Program-made: the position numbers and the translations under genes
Source: Citrobacter rodentium NBRC 105723 = DSM 16636
GTDB lineage: Bacteria > Pseudomonadota > Gammaproteobacteria > Enterobacterales > Enterobacteriaceae
Direction of reading: 5' to 3'
DNA length: 64,000 nucleotides
NCBI RefSeq assembly: GCF_021278985.1
Contig: NZ_CP082833.1
Coordinates: 248,001-312,000 of the forward strand
Shown here: positions 8,910-18,300 of the stretch, piece by piece
Numbering within the stretch: position 1 is the stretch's first letter
Layout: every line of letters starts with the position of its first letter
Notes under the pieces: generated by a model
What the model was told of the DNA's origin: nothing
The model's database searches: none
Seen by the model: only the letters and a program-made list of their open reading frames with translations

Positions 8910-10334
8910 TTATGTGAAGTGACGGTGAAGTGTGAGCGTTGCCTCCACGCCGCCCTGCGGACGGTTACGTAATTCGATGCGGCCTTTCAACAGGCGCGCG
9001 ACTTCGCTGACAAACGCCAGTCCCAGCCCGCTGCTTTTTTGCCCGTTCTCGCGCGGCAGCGAATAAAAACGTTCGAACAGACGCGGCAGGGCAAAATCCG
9101 GAATCCCCGTACCGGTATCGCTCACCGTCAACGCCACCCGTTCGCCATGCGCCTGCGCGCTCAGGGTAATGGTTCCCCCCTCAGGCGTAAAATCAATGGC
9201 GTTATCCAGCAGGTTGCCCAGCGCCTGCTCCAGCAAAGCGGGCTCCGCCGCAACGGTCAGGGTAGTAGGAGTCATCTTCAGCGCGATCTTTTTTGTCGCC
9301 AGCTGAATGGCGCGCGCGTCGCTGACCCGGGCAAACAGCGCATCGACCGCGACCGGAGAAAGCGCTATCTCCTGGCGATTTTCCAGCCGCGCCTGACGCA
9401 GCAGGGTTTCAACCAGCATCTGCATACGCGCGTTCTGGCTTAAAATATTATCGGTAAAGCGTTTAACAATGTCCGGCGGCGGACCTTCACGCAGAATCTC
9501 CGCCGCGCCGCGAATCGCCGCCAGCGGGCTTTTCAGCTCATGGGTCAGGGCATAGACATACTGTTCGATATAATTCTTCCCCTCCAGCTTCAAGCGCATA
9601 CTCTCCAGCGCCTGCGCCAGCTTCCGCAGCTCGCGGCTTCCCAGCTCCGGCAGCGGTGTGGGATGATTTTCCGTCACCGAATCCGCATAGCGGGTCAGGC
9701 GGGCGATGGAGCGGTTAATCCACCAGACCATACCGGCGCCGATCGCCAGCGCAATGCCCAGTAAAATCGCGCTGGCCCACAGCATCCGCCGCTCGCTGCG
9801 CCTTATCACCGGCGCCATCGCCGCATTCGGCTTGCCGACGCTCAATACGCCAAGCAATCTATCGCCATCTAAAACGGGAGCGGCGACGTACATCACGCTG
9901 CTCTCCGGGTCGGCAGGATCCTTTGGCGTACTGCGCGCGCCGTATTGTCCGCGCAGCGTTAGCCAGACGTCGTTCCAGCGCGAATAGTCCTCCCCCACCG
10001 CTTTGTTTGCGGAATCGAAAACCACTTTTCCCTGCGCGTCGGTCATGTAGACGTGGTATTCATTGCGGACTTTATGAATACCGCTGATATTGGCGCGAAA
10101 CGGACGGTTATGCAGTTGCGCAAAAGCCTGCGCCAGCTGCCCCCGGGCCGGATTGCCTGACAGAAGATCGTCACGCGCCAGCGCCGCCAGCAGCGTCGCG
10201 GTATCGATCAGCGTTCCCTCCGTTGCGCGCCGCACGCCGGGCTTAATTTCCTGTACGAAGATCGCCAGCACAAACCAGGCGGCGACGGCGACAATCAGAA
10301 AATAGCCGAGCAGCAGACGCATCCCAATGCGCAT
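8910..10334 (-). CDS. creC: Sensor histidine kinase CreC
   Basis: CreC is the inner-membrane kinase of the CreBC carbon-source-responsive system. It has 474 aa as in E. coli. It contains an N-terminal membrane helix (about 7-28), a periplasmic sensor domain (about 30-175), a second helix (about 183-205), a HAMP linker, the H box in YALTHELKSPLAAIRG (about residue 265), an N box (NLLDNAIDFTP) and G boxes (DTGTGIPD, SSGLGLAF). Its first codon overlaps the creB stop by one base, indicating coupled translation. A CreB box for creD lies inside its 3' end. Confidence 0.96.
   Translation of the reverse strand: MRIGMRLLLGYFLIVAVAAWFVLAIFVQEIKPGVRRATEGTLIDTATLLAALARDDLLSGNPARGQLAQAFAQLHNRPFRANISGIHKVRNEYHVYMTDAQGKVVFDSANKAVGEDYSRWNDVWLTLRGQYGARSTPKDPADPESSVMYVAAPVLDGDRLLGVLSVGKPNAAMAPVIRRSERRMLWASAILLGIALAIGAGMVWWINRSIARLTRYADSVTENHPTPLPELGSRELRKLAQALESMRLKLEGKNYIEQYVYALTHELKSPLAAIRGAAEILREGPPPDIVKRFTDNILSQNARMQMLVETLLRQARLENRQEIALSPVAVDALFARVSDARAIQLATKKIALKMTPTTLTVAAEPALLEQALGNLLDNAIDFTPEGGTITLSAQAHGERVALTVSDTGTGIPDFALPRLFERFYSLPRENGQKSSGLGLAFVSEVARLLKGRIELRNRPQGGVEATLTLHRHFT
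8914..8929 (-). promoter_or_regulatory. CreB box (cre tag) upstream of creD
   Basis: The minus strand reads TTCAC-CGTCAC-TTCAC, a perfect match to the TTCAC-N6-TTCAC consensus for CreB-binding sites. It overlaps the last codons of creC, so the creD promoter sits at the creC-creD junction, as in E. coli. Confidence 0.88.
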
Positions 10335-11023
10335 CAGAGGCTCCTCAGGCTGTAGCCCATCCCACGATGCGTATTGATCGGCGAGAGGTCCGGGTTGACG
10401 GCGCGTAATTTGGCGCGCAGGGTTTTAATGTGGGTATCGACCGTGCGGTCGAAGGTGTCCTGCGCATCGGCCCAGACGCTTTCCATCAGCTGCTGACGCG
10501 AATAAACGCGACCCGGAGAGAGCAACAGCGTTTTCAACAGCAAAAACTCATAGCGCGTAAGCGACAGCGGCGTGCCAAACCAGCTGACTTCAGCGCTCAG
10601 TTCATTCAGTTCAAAGTGACCGGTTCTGACCACCGGAGAAGGGGTGGCGAATTTTTTCACCCGCCGTAGCAGCGTGCGTACCCTGGCGCATACTTCGCGG
10701 GGAGAAAACGGTTTAGCGACGTAGTCATCCGCGCCGATTTCCAGCCCGAGCAGGCGATCGACTTCATCGCTGCGCGCGGTGAGAAAAAGTACCGGTAACG
10801 ACGGGTGACGCTCCAGCAGGCGCCGACACAGCTCAAAACCGCTGATATCCGGTAAGCCGACGTCGAGGATCGCGACGTCAGGACACTGATGCCGCGACCT
10901 CTCCAGCGCTGGCAGGCCGCGCTCAAACGCTTCCACGGTAAAACCTTCCTGCTGGAGCATATAAATCAAGGTATCTGCGATTCCCTGCTCATCCTCCACC
11001 AGCCAGACCGACATCTGCTGCAT
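10334..11023 (-). CDS. creB: Response regulator CreB
   Basis: CreB is the OmpR-type regulator phosphorylated by CreC or by acetyl phosphate. At 229 aa it equals the E. coli length. The receiver domain holds the acidic pocket (VEDEQG), phosphoacceptor Asp in AILDVGLPDISG and Lys in VAKPFSP. The winged-helix output domain (about 128-229) ends THRGMGYSLRSL. It is second in creABCD and binds the TTCAC-N6-TTCAC tags, one of which is visible before creD. Confidence 0.96.
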   Translation of the reverse strand: MQQMSVWLVEDEQGIADTLIYMLQQEGFTVEAFERGLPALERSRHQCPDVAILDVGLPDISGFELCRRLLERHPSLPVLFLTARSDEVDRLLGLEIGADDYVAKPFSPREVCARVRTLLRRVKKFATPSPVVRTGHFELNELSAEVSWFGTPLSLTRYEFLLLKTLLLSPGRVYSRQQLMESVWADAQDTFDRTVDTHIKTLRAKLRAVNPDLSPINTHRGMGYSLRSL

Positions 11024-11035
11024 ATTTCTTCCCTG

Positions 11036-11509
11036 TTATTGTCTCCACGGCATGACGGGCACCGCGCTAATAGCGTTTTTAGGCGAGCCATCGACAACCT
11101 TGTCCGAATAGGCCAGATAAGCCAGCGCATTGCGTCTGGCATCGTAAAAACGTACCACCTGTAATGACTTAAACACCAGCGAAGTTCGCTTTTTAAAAAC
11201 CACTTCCCCCTGCGCCTTGCCGTTTTTAATGCGATCGCTTAGCTCAATCGGCCCAACCTGCTGGCAGGAGATAGCCGCATCGGAAGTGTCTTCAGCCAGC
11301 CCCAGGCCGCCTTTAATCCCGCCGGTTTTGGCGCGGCTTACGTAGCAGGTCACATTTTTAACGTCGGGATCGTCAAACGCTTCGACGACAATTTTATGGT
11401 CCGGACCAAAGATTTTGAAAACCGTATCGACCGATCCAATCTCTTCCGCCTGCGCCGCTTGTCCCAGCACCAGCAAAATTGAGGATAGTATTAAGCTCTT
11501 GTATTTCAT
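11036..11509 (-). CDS. creA: CreA family periplasmic protein, function unknown
   Basis: First gene of the cre operon. The start at MKYKSLILSSILL gives 157 aa, the E. coli length; an upstream in-frame ATG would add 11 residues before the signal peptide. Residues 1-21 form a cleavable signal peptide ending in AQAEE. The mature protein is a conserved domain with two cysteines (NVTCYVS, AISCQQV) that may pair. The biochemical role is not known. Confidence 0.93.
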   Translation of the reverse strand: MKYKSLILSSILLVLGQAAQAEEIGSVDTVFKIFGPDHKIVVEAFDDPDVKNVTCYVSRAKTGGIKGGLGLAEDTSDAAISCQQVGPIELSDRIKNGKAQGEVVFKKRTSLVFKSLQVVRFYDARRNALAYLAYSDKVVDGSPKNAISAVPVMPWRQ

Positions 11510-11720
11510 ATTGTTACCATTATTAAACATTACGCTGCGCAATTATTCGACATTGTAGAATAAACTGTTTGTAGATCACAGGATTACAATAATCATCCGT
11601 TCGTTATTCCACAAAAAGCACTTATGCGCAAAAAAAACACTGAATGCTAAAAAAGCAAAAAATGCTATTATCCAGATACCTGATGTCAGGTGCTCGTAGC
11701 GTAAAGGATGAGGATATTTT

Positions 11721-12590
11721 ATGGATCAGGCCGGCATTATTCGCGACCTCTTAGTCTGGCTGGAAGGTCATCTGGATCAGCCCCTGTCGCTTGACAATGT
11801 GGCGGCAAAAGCGGGTTATTCCAAGTGGCACCTGCAGAGAATGTTTAAGGACGTGACGGGCCATGCAATTGGCGCGTATATTCGCGCGCGCCGTCTATCG
11901 AAGTCCGCCGTGGCGCTGCGTCTGACCGCGCGACCGATCCTCGATATTGCGCTGCAATACCGCTTCGACTCGCAACAAACGTTCACCCGCGCCTTTAAAA
12001 AACAGTTTGCCCAAACGCCGGCGCTCTATCGTCGCTCGCCGGAATGGAGCGCCTTCGGTATCCGCCCGCCCCTGCGCCTGGGCGAGTTCGCCATACCGGA
12101 ACATAAGTTTGTGACCCTGGAAGATACGCAACTGGTCGGCATAACGCAGAGTTATTCCTGTTCGCTTGAGCAAATCTCTGATTTCCGCCACGAAATGCGC
12201 GTGCAGTTCTGGCACGATTTTCTTGGTCATGCGCCAGCGATTCCTCCTGTCCTTTACGGCCTCAATGAAACGCGCCCGAGTCTGGAAAAAGATGATGAAC
12301 AGGAGGTGTTTTACACCACCGCGCTGACGCCTGAACAGGCGAACGGCTACGTCCAGACGGCGCAGCCCGTGCTGTTACAGGGCGGCGAATATGTGATGTT
12401 CACTTATGAAGGGCTGGGTACGGGAGTGCAGGAGTTTATCCTGACGGTTTACGGCACCTGTATGCCGATGCTGAACCTGACGCGTCGCAAAGGACAGGAT
12501 ATTGAGCGGTACTACCCGGCTGAAGATGCCAAAGCCGGCGACCGCCCTATCAACCTGCGCTGCGAATTCCTGATCCCGATTCGCCGTTAA
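11721..12590 (+). CDS. rob: AraC/XylS-family transcription activator Rob
   Basis: Rob activates the overlapping mar/sox/rob regulon and binds dipyridyl, bile salts and fatty acids through its C-terminal domain. The product is 289 aa. The double helix-turn-helix DNA-binding domain occupies about 1-110 (GYSKWHLQRMFKD in the first reading helix, DSQQTFTRAFKKQF in the second). A GyrI-like ligand domain follows (about 120-288). The gene diverges from creA across 211 bases, and its stop overlaps the convergent gpmB end by four bases. Confidence 0.97.
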   Translation: MDQAGIIRDLLVWLEGHLDQPLSLDNVAAKAGYSKWHLQRMFKDVTGHAIGAYIRARRLSKSAVALRLTARPILDIALQYRFDSQQTFTRAFKKQFAQTPALYRRSPEWSAFGIRPPLRLGEFAIPEHKFVTLEDTQLVGITQSYSCSLEQISDFRHEMRVQFWHDFLGHAPAIPPVLYGLNETRPSLEKDDEQEVFYTTALTPEQANGYVQTAQPVLLQGGEYVMFTYEGLGTGVQEFILTVYGTCMPMLNLTRRKGQDIERYYPAEDAKAGDRPINLRCEFLIPIRR

Positions 12591-13234
12591 CGCTGCAGTT
12601 CATCCAGCGCAGGGGCGTTGAGATGCGACACGTCCCCTGCCGTTTCCACCACCCAGCCCGGCGCAAGCCACAGGCTTTCCTGGTAATCCACCCGCGAAAT
12701 CGAGCAGTTACGCAGACGTAAGCGACGCTCCGCCCAGGCGGGAAGGCCGAGAATGGTGCTGACCAGACAGCCCAGCGCAATACCGTGGCTCACCAGCAGC
12801 GGACGGTTTCCCTGCGGCAGCTCAAGACAGGATGCCAGAGCGGCGTTGACGCGCTCACCCAGCTCCTGCATCGATTCGCCCTCGGGAATACGCCCGTCCA
12901 CGGTGCCGTTCACCAGCTGACGACGCCAGTTCTCTTCTTCTTCCGTCAGGGAGTCGATATGGCGCTGTTCCAGCACGCCCATATCCAGCTCACGCAGGCG
13001 GGCGTCAAAGGTGATATCGCACCCACATGCCTGAGCGATGATTTCTGCGGTCCGGCGGGTACGCCCGAGATCGCTGCTGATAATATGAGTGATGCCGAGG
13101 GTTCTCGCGCGTTCACCTACCTGCATAGCCTGTTGCTCACCTTTAGCGGTCAGCGGACTGTCGGACTGGCCCTGAATGCGTCGCTCGGCGTTCCATTGCG
13201 TTTCACCGTGGCGAACAAGGTATACCTGTAACAT
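12587..13234 (-). CDS. gpmB: Histidine phosphatase family protein GpmB (YtjC)
   Basis: The N-terminal LVRHGETQWNAERR is the catalytic RHGE motif of the histidine phosphatase/phosphoglycerate mutase superfamily, and LLVSHGIALG holds the second catalytic His. The product is 215 aa, as in E. coli. Although named phosphoglycerate mutase 2, E. coli GpmB has little mutase activity and acts on other phosphorylated compounds. It ends inside the 3' end of convergent rob. Confidence 0.94.
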   Translation of the reverse strand: MLQVYLVRHGETQWNAERRIQGQSDSPLTAKGEQQAMQVGERARTLGITHIISSDLGRTRRTAEIIAQACGCDITFDARLRELDMGVLEQRHIDSLTEEEENWRRQLVNGTVDGRIPEGESMQELGERVNAALASCLELPQGNRPLLVSHGIALGCLVSTILGLPAWAERRLRLRNCSISRVDYQESLWLAPGWVVETAGDVSHLNAPALDELQR

Positions 13235-13304
13235 GCTATTTTTCCGTTATATACTCGAAATAATGTGAGCAGACTGCGATAAATTTTATAAACCGGGCTT
13301 AATT

Positions 13305-13817
13305 ATGCACCATGTCGTCTCAGCAACCACCAATCCTGCCAAAATTCAGGCAATTCTAACGGCCTTTGAGGAGATCTTTGGCGAAAGATCCTGCCACATT
13401 GAGTCCGTAGCCGTCGAGAGCGGCGTGCCGGAACAACCGATGGGGAGTGCTGAAACGCGCGCTGGCGCACGAAATCGGGTTGAAAATGCGCGCTGTCTGC
13501 GACCGGACGCCGACTTCTGGATTGCGATTGAAGCGGGCATTGATGAAGACGCCACCTTCAGTTGGGTGGTGATTGATAATGGCAGCCAGCGCGGCGAAGC
13601 GCGCTCGGCGACGCTGCCGCTGCCCGCCGCAATCCTCGAAAAAGTGCGTCAGGGGGCACCGCTGGGCCCGGTGATGTCGGCGTATACGGGGATTGACGAA
13701 ATTGGGCGTAAAGACGGGGCGATTGGCGTCTTTACCGCCGGGAAGCTGACCCGCGCCAGCGTCTATCATCAGGCGGTTATTCTGGCGCTCAGTCCGTTTC
13801 ATAACGCGGCGTATTGA
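13305..13817 (+). CDS. yjjX: Inosine/xanthosine triphosphatase YjjX
   Basis: YjjX hydrolyses non-canonical ITP and XTP, keeping deaminated purines out of nucleic acids. The product is 170 aa and has the family's N-terminal VSATTNPAKIQAI and central WIAIEAGIDED motifs. It stands alone between gpmB (divergent) and trpR (convergent), the same order as in E. coli. Confidence 0.94.
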   Translation: MHHVVSATTNPAKIQAILTAFEEIFGERSCHIESVAVESGVPEQPMGSAETRAGARNRVENARCLRPDADFWIAIEAGIDEDATFSWVVIDNGSQRGEARSATLPLPAAILEKVRQGAPLGPVMSAYTGIDEIGRKDGAIGVFTAGKLTRASVYHQAVILALSPFHNAAY

Positions 13818-13841
13818 TAGCTATTCCGCGTCATTAAAGTG

Positions 13842-13877
13842 CCGGATGGCGGCTGCGCCTTATCCGGCCTACGGGCA
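13842..13877. repeat. REP element between yjjX and trpR
   Basis: A single GCCGGATGGCGGC...GCCTTATCCGGC palindrome lies between the two convergent genes and ends a few bases before the trpR stop. Confidence 0.82.
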
Positions 13878-13879
13878 AA

Positions 13880-14206
13880 TCAAACGTCCTTCAGCAGCGC
13901 CTGCTCCAGCCACTGGCGCAGTTCGACCGGCGCGGACTTCAGGCTATTTGAGCCACGGGTAATGGTCGCAATACCTGCCCCCAGCTCGTTTTTCAGTTCA
14001 CGCTGACTCATCTCGCCGCGTAAAAGTTCTTCAATGATTCGCACGCGGGTGCCCAGCGCTTCGCGTTCATCCGGCGTCAGCATCAGCTGTAACAGCGGTA
14101 AGTGCAAATCGTCTGCATAAGACTGGCGGAGCAGCTCCACAAAACGAAGCCACTCCTGATGACGTTGTTCGGCCAGGGCCGATGAATACGGGGAATGCTG
14201 GGTCAT
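13880..14206 (-). CDS. trpR: Trp operon repressor TrpR
   Basis: TrpR is a small dimeric helix-turn-helix repressor that binds DNA when loaded with L-tryptophan, acting on trp, aroH, mtr and its own gene. The product is 108 aa. The HTH is MSQRELKNELGAGIATITRGS (about 66-86); AALGTRV-like DEREALGTRVRIIEEL forms the core. An operator palindrome lies directly upstream. Confidence 0.97.
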   Translation of the reverse strand: MTQHSPYSSALAEQRHQEWLRFVELLRQSYADDLHLPLLQLMLTPDEREALGTRVRIIEELLRGEMSQRELKNELGAGIATITRGSNSLKSAPVELRQWLEQALLKDV

Positions 14207-14218
14207 GTTATGCCGCCA

Positions 14219-14242
14219 TTTGTACTCTTACACGAGTACAAA
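14219..14242 (-). promoter_or_regulatory. Trp operator for TrpR autoregulation
   Basis: The inverted repeat TTTGTACTC / GAGTACAAA with a six-base centre sits 13 bases upstream of the trpR start. It resembles known trp operators with a GTACTNG-type core, and its position would block the trpR promoter. Confidence 0.8.
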
Positions 14243-14262
14243 TCATAACATAACCCGCCAGA

Positions 14263-16200
14263 TTAATAACGTCGCTGCCATTCAGAATCGCTTAACAGCG
14301 TATCTTTTTGTCCCATGAAGTAACGATAGTACGCATCATAGGCCAGCACGTTCTTCACATAGCCGCGCGTTTCTGAAAACGGAATGCTTTCGACAAACGC
14401 CACGGCGTCAATACGCCCGGCGCTGTTGCCAAGCCAGGTGCGCACGCGCCCCGGTCCGGCATTGTACGCCGCCGACGAAAAGATACGGTTATTGCCAAAC
14501 TGCTCATAAACATACTGGAGATAGCTGGTGCCGATATTGATATTGGTTTCCGGATCGAGCAACTGGCTCTGGCTGCTGTAGCCCGGAATGGAATACATCT
14601 TCACCGTATGCGTCGCGGTCCCCGGCATGATTTGCATTAGGCCGCTGGCCCCCACCGGCGATTTCACCTTCGGGTTCCACGCGCTCTCCTGACGCGCTAT
14701 CGCCATCGCGTAGCTTTGCGGAATATCTTTACCGCGGGTATAGCGGGCAAAAAGTTCTTCATAGGCCAGCGGGAAGCGCTCCTCAAGGTGATCCCAGAGC
14801 TTACCGGCGATCGTCGCCTGTACGCTCAGATCCCACCAGCGGTTATTAAAGGCGTAGCGCGCCAGCTGCGCCTGCTCGGTTTTACTCCGGCTGGTGACCA
14901 GATTAGCCCACTCGCTGCGCGCCGTGTTATCCAGGTTCCAGTACATCAGTTCGCGCACGCGGGCCATTTCCGGCCCCCGCGTCAGCGCGTTATCAACGCT
15001 GGCTGGCGCCTTATCGATTTTCAGCGTGTACTCTTCCCCCAGACGCTGGGCGGCGACCATCGGGTAAAAGCCGCGCTGTTGCATCAGCGCGTGCAGGATC
15101 TCTTTCGCTTCGGCTTCGCGTCCCCGCTCCAGCAGCAAATCCGCCTGCCAGTAGCGCCACTCATCTTTCTCTTTCGCGTCCATCGGCAGGCGGGCAAGCC
15201 AGGTGTTCAGGCCGCGGCGATCGCCGGCGCCAAGCGCCATCCGCACGCGACGTTCAATCAGCGTCGTGGACTGCGAGCGCATGATGGCATCATCACGCCA
15301 CGTCGCCTGCTCGCTGGTGACGTCACTGCCCATTAGCCGCCAGGCTACGATATCGCGAAGTTCCTGAGTTTGTTCCTCATTAAGCTGCTGCGCCTGCACC
15401 AGCGACGGAATCATCAGGCGTGCGTTCTCCGCGTCCTGACGGGCGACGCTGGCAAAGGCCACGGCGGCCATCTGGCGGGTGAAATCGGTCGCGCCGGTGT
15501 TGCGGGCAAAGGTGAGCACAGTATTGGGATCGTTCGCCAGCGAGATAATGGATGAGGCGATAGTCTGGTATTCAGAAGGCATCTGCCCCGCCAGCACCGT
15601 CACCAGCCCGGTATTGCCCGCTTTCATCGCCAGGCGGATCCGCTCCAGGTACGCCAGCGGATCCTGATTGCCCGAAGCCCGCCAGACGCTGAACAGTTTG
15701 TCACAGGCGTTCGGCTGGCTTTTCCCGCTCAGCCAGAGCTCTTTTGCCCCCTGCCAGGCCTCGTCGGTTTGCCCGGCGCTCCACTTCGCATAATAGTAAT
15801 TACACTGCGCCTCGGTGGTTCGCGGTTTATCCGGGCTGAAGGCCAATAGCCCACGCCAGTCCTCACGGCGCGCCAGTTCATTGACAAAGCGCGACTGCAA
15901 TGTGCGGGCTGGCGGCAGGGTTGGATTAGCGCGAATAAAATTGCTCACCCTGACGGTCGGCTGATTCATAAGATCGTCGGTAATTTGGCGATATTCCAGG
16001 TAGGGATAGAGCGGATAATCCTTCAGGCCCGGCATCATCTGTTCAACGACATCCATCTGTCGGCTATCCCAGGCCTGTTTAATCTGCGCGTAACGGCTGC
16101 GCTGTTCATCCAGTGAATCGGCTCGCGCCGCCTGGCTTAGCGTAAGCAGGCATACGCTGGCGACGAGAAGACGCCACGTAAATCGTTGGGCTTTGTTCAC
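14263..16200 (-). CDS. slt: Soluble lytic murein transglycosylase Slt70
   Basis: Slt cleaves the MurNAc-GlcNAc bond of peptidoglycan in the periplasm, forming 1,6-anhydro-MurNAc ends. The product is 645 aa, the E. coli length. A signal peptide covers about 1-27 (SQAARA), then a long alpha-helical superhelix (U and L domains) leads to the C-terminal lysozyme-like catalytic domain (about 450-640). That domain carries the catalytic Glu in ARQESAWNPKVKSPVGASG and the GLMQIMP and AYNAGPGRV motifs. It is divergent from ettA and upstream of trpR on the same strand. Confidence 0.97.
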   Translation of the reverse strand: MNKAQRFTWRLLVASVCLLTLSQAARADSLDEQRSRYAQIKQAWDSRQMDVVEQMMPGLKDYPLYPYLEYRQITDDLMNQPTVRVSNFIRANPTLPPARTLQSRFVNELARREDWRGLLAFSPDKPRTTEAQCNYYYAKWSAGQTDEAWQGAKELWLSGKSQPNACDKLFSVWRASGNQDPLAYLERIRLAMKAGNTGLVTVLAGQMPSEYQTIASSIISLANDPNTVLTFARNTGATDFTRQMAAVAFASVARQDAENARLMIPSLVQAQQLNEEQTQELRDIVAWRLMGSDVTSEQATWRDDAIMRSQSTTLIERRVRMALGAGDRRGLNTWLARLPMDAKEKDEWRYWQADLLLERGREAEAKEILHALMQQRGFYPMVAAQRLGEEYTLKIDKAPASVDNALTRGPEMARVRELMYWNLDNTARSEWANLVTSRSKTEQAQLARYAFNNRWWDLSVQATIAGKLWDHLEERFPLAYEELFARYTRGKDIPQSYAMAIARQESAWNPKVKSPVGASGLMQIMPGTATHTVKMYSIPGYSSQSQLLDPETNINIGTSYLQYVYEQFGNNRIFSSAAYNAGPGRVRTWLGNSAGRIDAVAFVESIPFSETRGYVKNVLAYDAYYRYFMGQKDTLLSDSEWQRRY

Positions 16201-16376
16201 AAGCTCTTCCTCAATTGATGCTTCCTGTGCAGCGTCATGCCGCCTGATGGTTTTATGCTAACCAGTCATTGCCAATTACGCCACGTTACCAACACTTTTT
16301 TACTTTTAACCGGAGTGGAAATCTGCTGGCTGGGCTTAGGGAGGGAAAAAGGCTACACTTCGCCTCTGAAAACATC

Positions 16377-16483
16377 TATACCCTAAATAATTCGAGTTGC
16401 AGGAAGTCGGTGAGGGAGTGAATCCCCAGGAGCTTACATAAGTAGCAGCCAACGCACATGCAGCCTGAAGTATGACGGGTATA
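16377..16483. repeat. ERIC element with an internal deletion
   Basis: The segment begins TATACCCTAAATAATTCGAG and ends GACGGGTATA, the ends of the enterobacterial ERIC palindrome, and contains GTGAATCCCCAGGAGCTTAC, the ERIC1R core. It is about 107 bp against the usual 127; the missing part is the GTGACTGGGGTGAGCG half of the centre. It lies between slt and ettA, just upstream of ettA. Confidence 0.88.
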
Positions 16484-16515
16484 TTCATCACGATAAATAC
16501 AGAGGCGAGTCCAAC

Positions 16516-18183
16516 GTGGCCCAATTCGTTTATACCATGCATCGTGTCGGCAAAGTCGTTCCGCCGAAACGTCACATTCTTAAGAACATCTCTCTGAGCT
16601 TCTTCCCTGGCGCAAAAATCGGCGTACTGGGTCTGAACGGCGCCGGTAAGTCTACGCTGCTGCGCATCATGGCGGGCATCGATAAAGATATCGAAGGCGA
16701 AGCCCGCCCGCAGCCCGGCATTAAAATTGGCTATCTGCCGCAGGAGCCCCAGCTGAATCCTGAGCATACCGTTCGTGAATCCGTCGAAGAAGCGGTTGCC
16801 GAGGTGGTTAGCGCGCTGAAGCGTCTTGATGAAGTGTATGCGCTGTACGCCGATCCGGATGCCGACTTTGACAAGCTGGCTGCTGAACAGGGCAAGCTGG
16901 AAGAGATAATTCAGGCCCACGACGGCCACAACCTGAACGTCCAGCTGGAGCGCGCCGCAGACGCGCTGCGCCTGCCGGACTGGGAGGCAAAGGTCGCCAA
17001 TCTTTCCGGTGGCGAACGCCGCCGCGTCGCGCTGTGCCGCCTGCTGCTGGAAAAGCCGGACATGCTGCTGCTCGACGAACCGACGAACCACCTGGACGCC
17101 GAGTCCGTGGCGTGGCTGGAGCGCTTCCTGCACGACTTCGAGGGCACCGTTGTGGCGATTACCCATGACCGTTACTTCCTCGATAACGTTGCTGGCTGGA
17201 TCCTCGAACTGGACCGCGGTGAAGGTATTCCGTGGGAAGGCAACTACTCTTCCTGGCTTGAGCAGAAAGATCAGCGTCTGGCGCAGGAAGCCTCTCAGGA
17301 AGCGGCGCGTCGCAAGTCGATTGAGAAAGAGCTGGAGTGGGTGCGTCAGGGCGCTAAGGGCCGTCAGTCGAAGGGTAAAGCCCGTCTGGCGCGCTTTGAA
17401 GAGCTGAACAATACCGAATACCAGAAACGTAACGAAACCAACGAACTGTTCATTCCACCTGGACCGCGCCTGGGCGATAAGGTCGTGGAGGTGAGCAATC
17501 TGCGCAAATCCTACGGCGACCGTCTGCTGATCGACGATCTGAGCTTCTCGGTGCCGAAAGGCGCGATTGTCGGCATCATTGGTCCGAACGGCGCGGGTAA
17601 ATCGACCCTGTTCCGCATGATGTCCGGTCAGGAACAGCCTGACAGCGGGACTATCACCCTCGGTGAAACGGTGAAGCTGGCCTCCGTCGATCAGTTCCGC
17701 GACGCGATGGATAACAGCAAAACCGTGTGGGAAGAAGTGTCCGGCGGTCTGGACATTATGAAAATCGGCAACACCGAAATGCCAAGCCGCGCCTACGTTG
17801 GCCGCTTTAACTTCAAGGGTGTCGATCAGGGCAAACGCGTGGGCGAGCTCTCCGGCGGTGAACGCGGTCGTCTGCACCTGGCGAAGCTGCTGCAGGTTGG
17901 CGGCAATATGCTGCTGCTCGACGAACCGACCAACGACCTGGATATCGAAACCCTGCGCGCGCTGGAAAACGCCCTGCTGGAGTTTCCGGGCTGCGCGATG
18001 GTCATCTCGCACGACCGCTGGTTCCTTGACCGTATCGCCACCCATATCCTGGACTACCAGGACGAAGGTAAAGTGGAGTTCTTCGAAGGGAACTTCACCG
18101 AGTACGAAGAGTACAAGAAACGCACGCTGGGCGCCGACGCGCTGGAGCCGAAGCGTATCAAGTACAAGCGTATCGCGAAGTAA
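16516..18183 (+). CDS. ettA: Energy-dependent translational throttle protein EttA (ABC-F)
   Basis: EttA is a ribosome-associated ABC-F ATPase that binds the E site and gates entry into elongation according to the ATP/ADP ratio. The product is 555 aa with two ABC domains. Walker A motifs are GLNGAGKST (about 40) and GPNGAGKST (about 358); signatures are LSGGERRRV and LSGGERGRL; Walker B motifs are MLLLDEPTNHLD and MLLLDEPTNDLD. The linker between domains carries the basic PtIM region (about 245-300). It lacks membrane segments. The gene ends at the synteny breakpoint. Confidence 0.97.
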   Translation: MAQFVYTMHRVGKVVPPKRHILKNISLSFFPGAKIGVLGLNGAGKSTLLRIMAGIDKDIEGEARPQPGIKIGYLPQEPQLNPEHTVRESVEEAVAEVVSALKRLDEVYALYADPDADFDKLAAEQGKLEEIIQAHDGHNLNVQLERAADALRLPDWEAKVANLSGGERRRVALCRLLLEKPDMLLLDEPTNHLDAESVAWLERFLHDFEGTVVAITHDRYFLDNVAGWILELDRGEGIPWEGNYSSWLEQKDQRLAQEASQEAARRKSIEKELEWVRQGAKGRQSKGKARLARFEELNNTEYQKRNETNELFIPPGPRLGDKVVEVSNLRKSYGDRLLIDDLSFSVPKGAIVGIIGPNGAGKSTLFRMMSGQEQPDSGTITLGETVKLASVDQFRDAMDNSKTVWEEVSGGLDIMKIGNTEMPSRAYVGRFNFKGVDQGKRVGELSGGERGRLHLAKLLQVGGNMLLLDEPTNDLDIETLRALENALLEFPGCAMVISHDRWFLDRIATHILDYQDEGKVEFFEGNFTEYEEYKKRTLGADALEPKRIKYKRIAK

Positions 18184-18192
18184 GCGTTAAGA

Positions 18193-18300
18193 TTGCCGGA
18201 TGGCGGCGTACAAGAGCAGGCTTACCAAGCCCGATAAGCGCAGCGCCATCGGGCAAACAGTGCCGGATGGCGGCGTAAACGCCTTATCCGGCCTACAAGA
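18193..18300. repeat. REP/BIME cluster at the ettA-yggE junction
   Basis: At least three REP units in alternating orientation fill the 131 bases between ettA and yggE: GCCGGATGGCGGC near 18194, CCCGATAAGCGCAGCGCC near 18230, and GCCGGATGGCGGCG...CTTATCCGGC near 18263-18295. These genes are far apart in E. coli, so this repeat cluster marks the rearrangement junction. Confidence 0.85.

Noticed and set aside
16336..18045. 569-codon open frame antisense to ettA
   Set aside because: It is a shadow of the highly conserved ettA frame; composition lacks any family pattern and no ribosome site is apparent.
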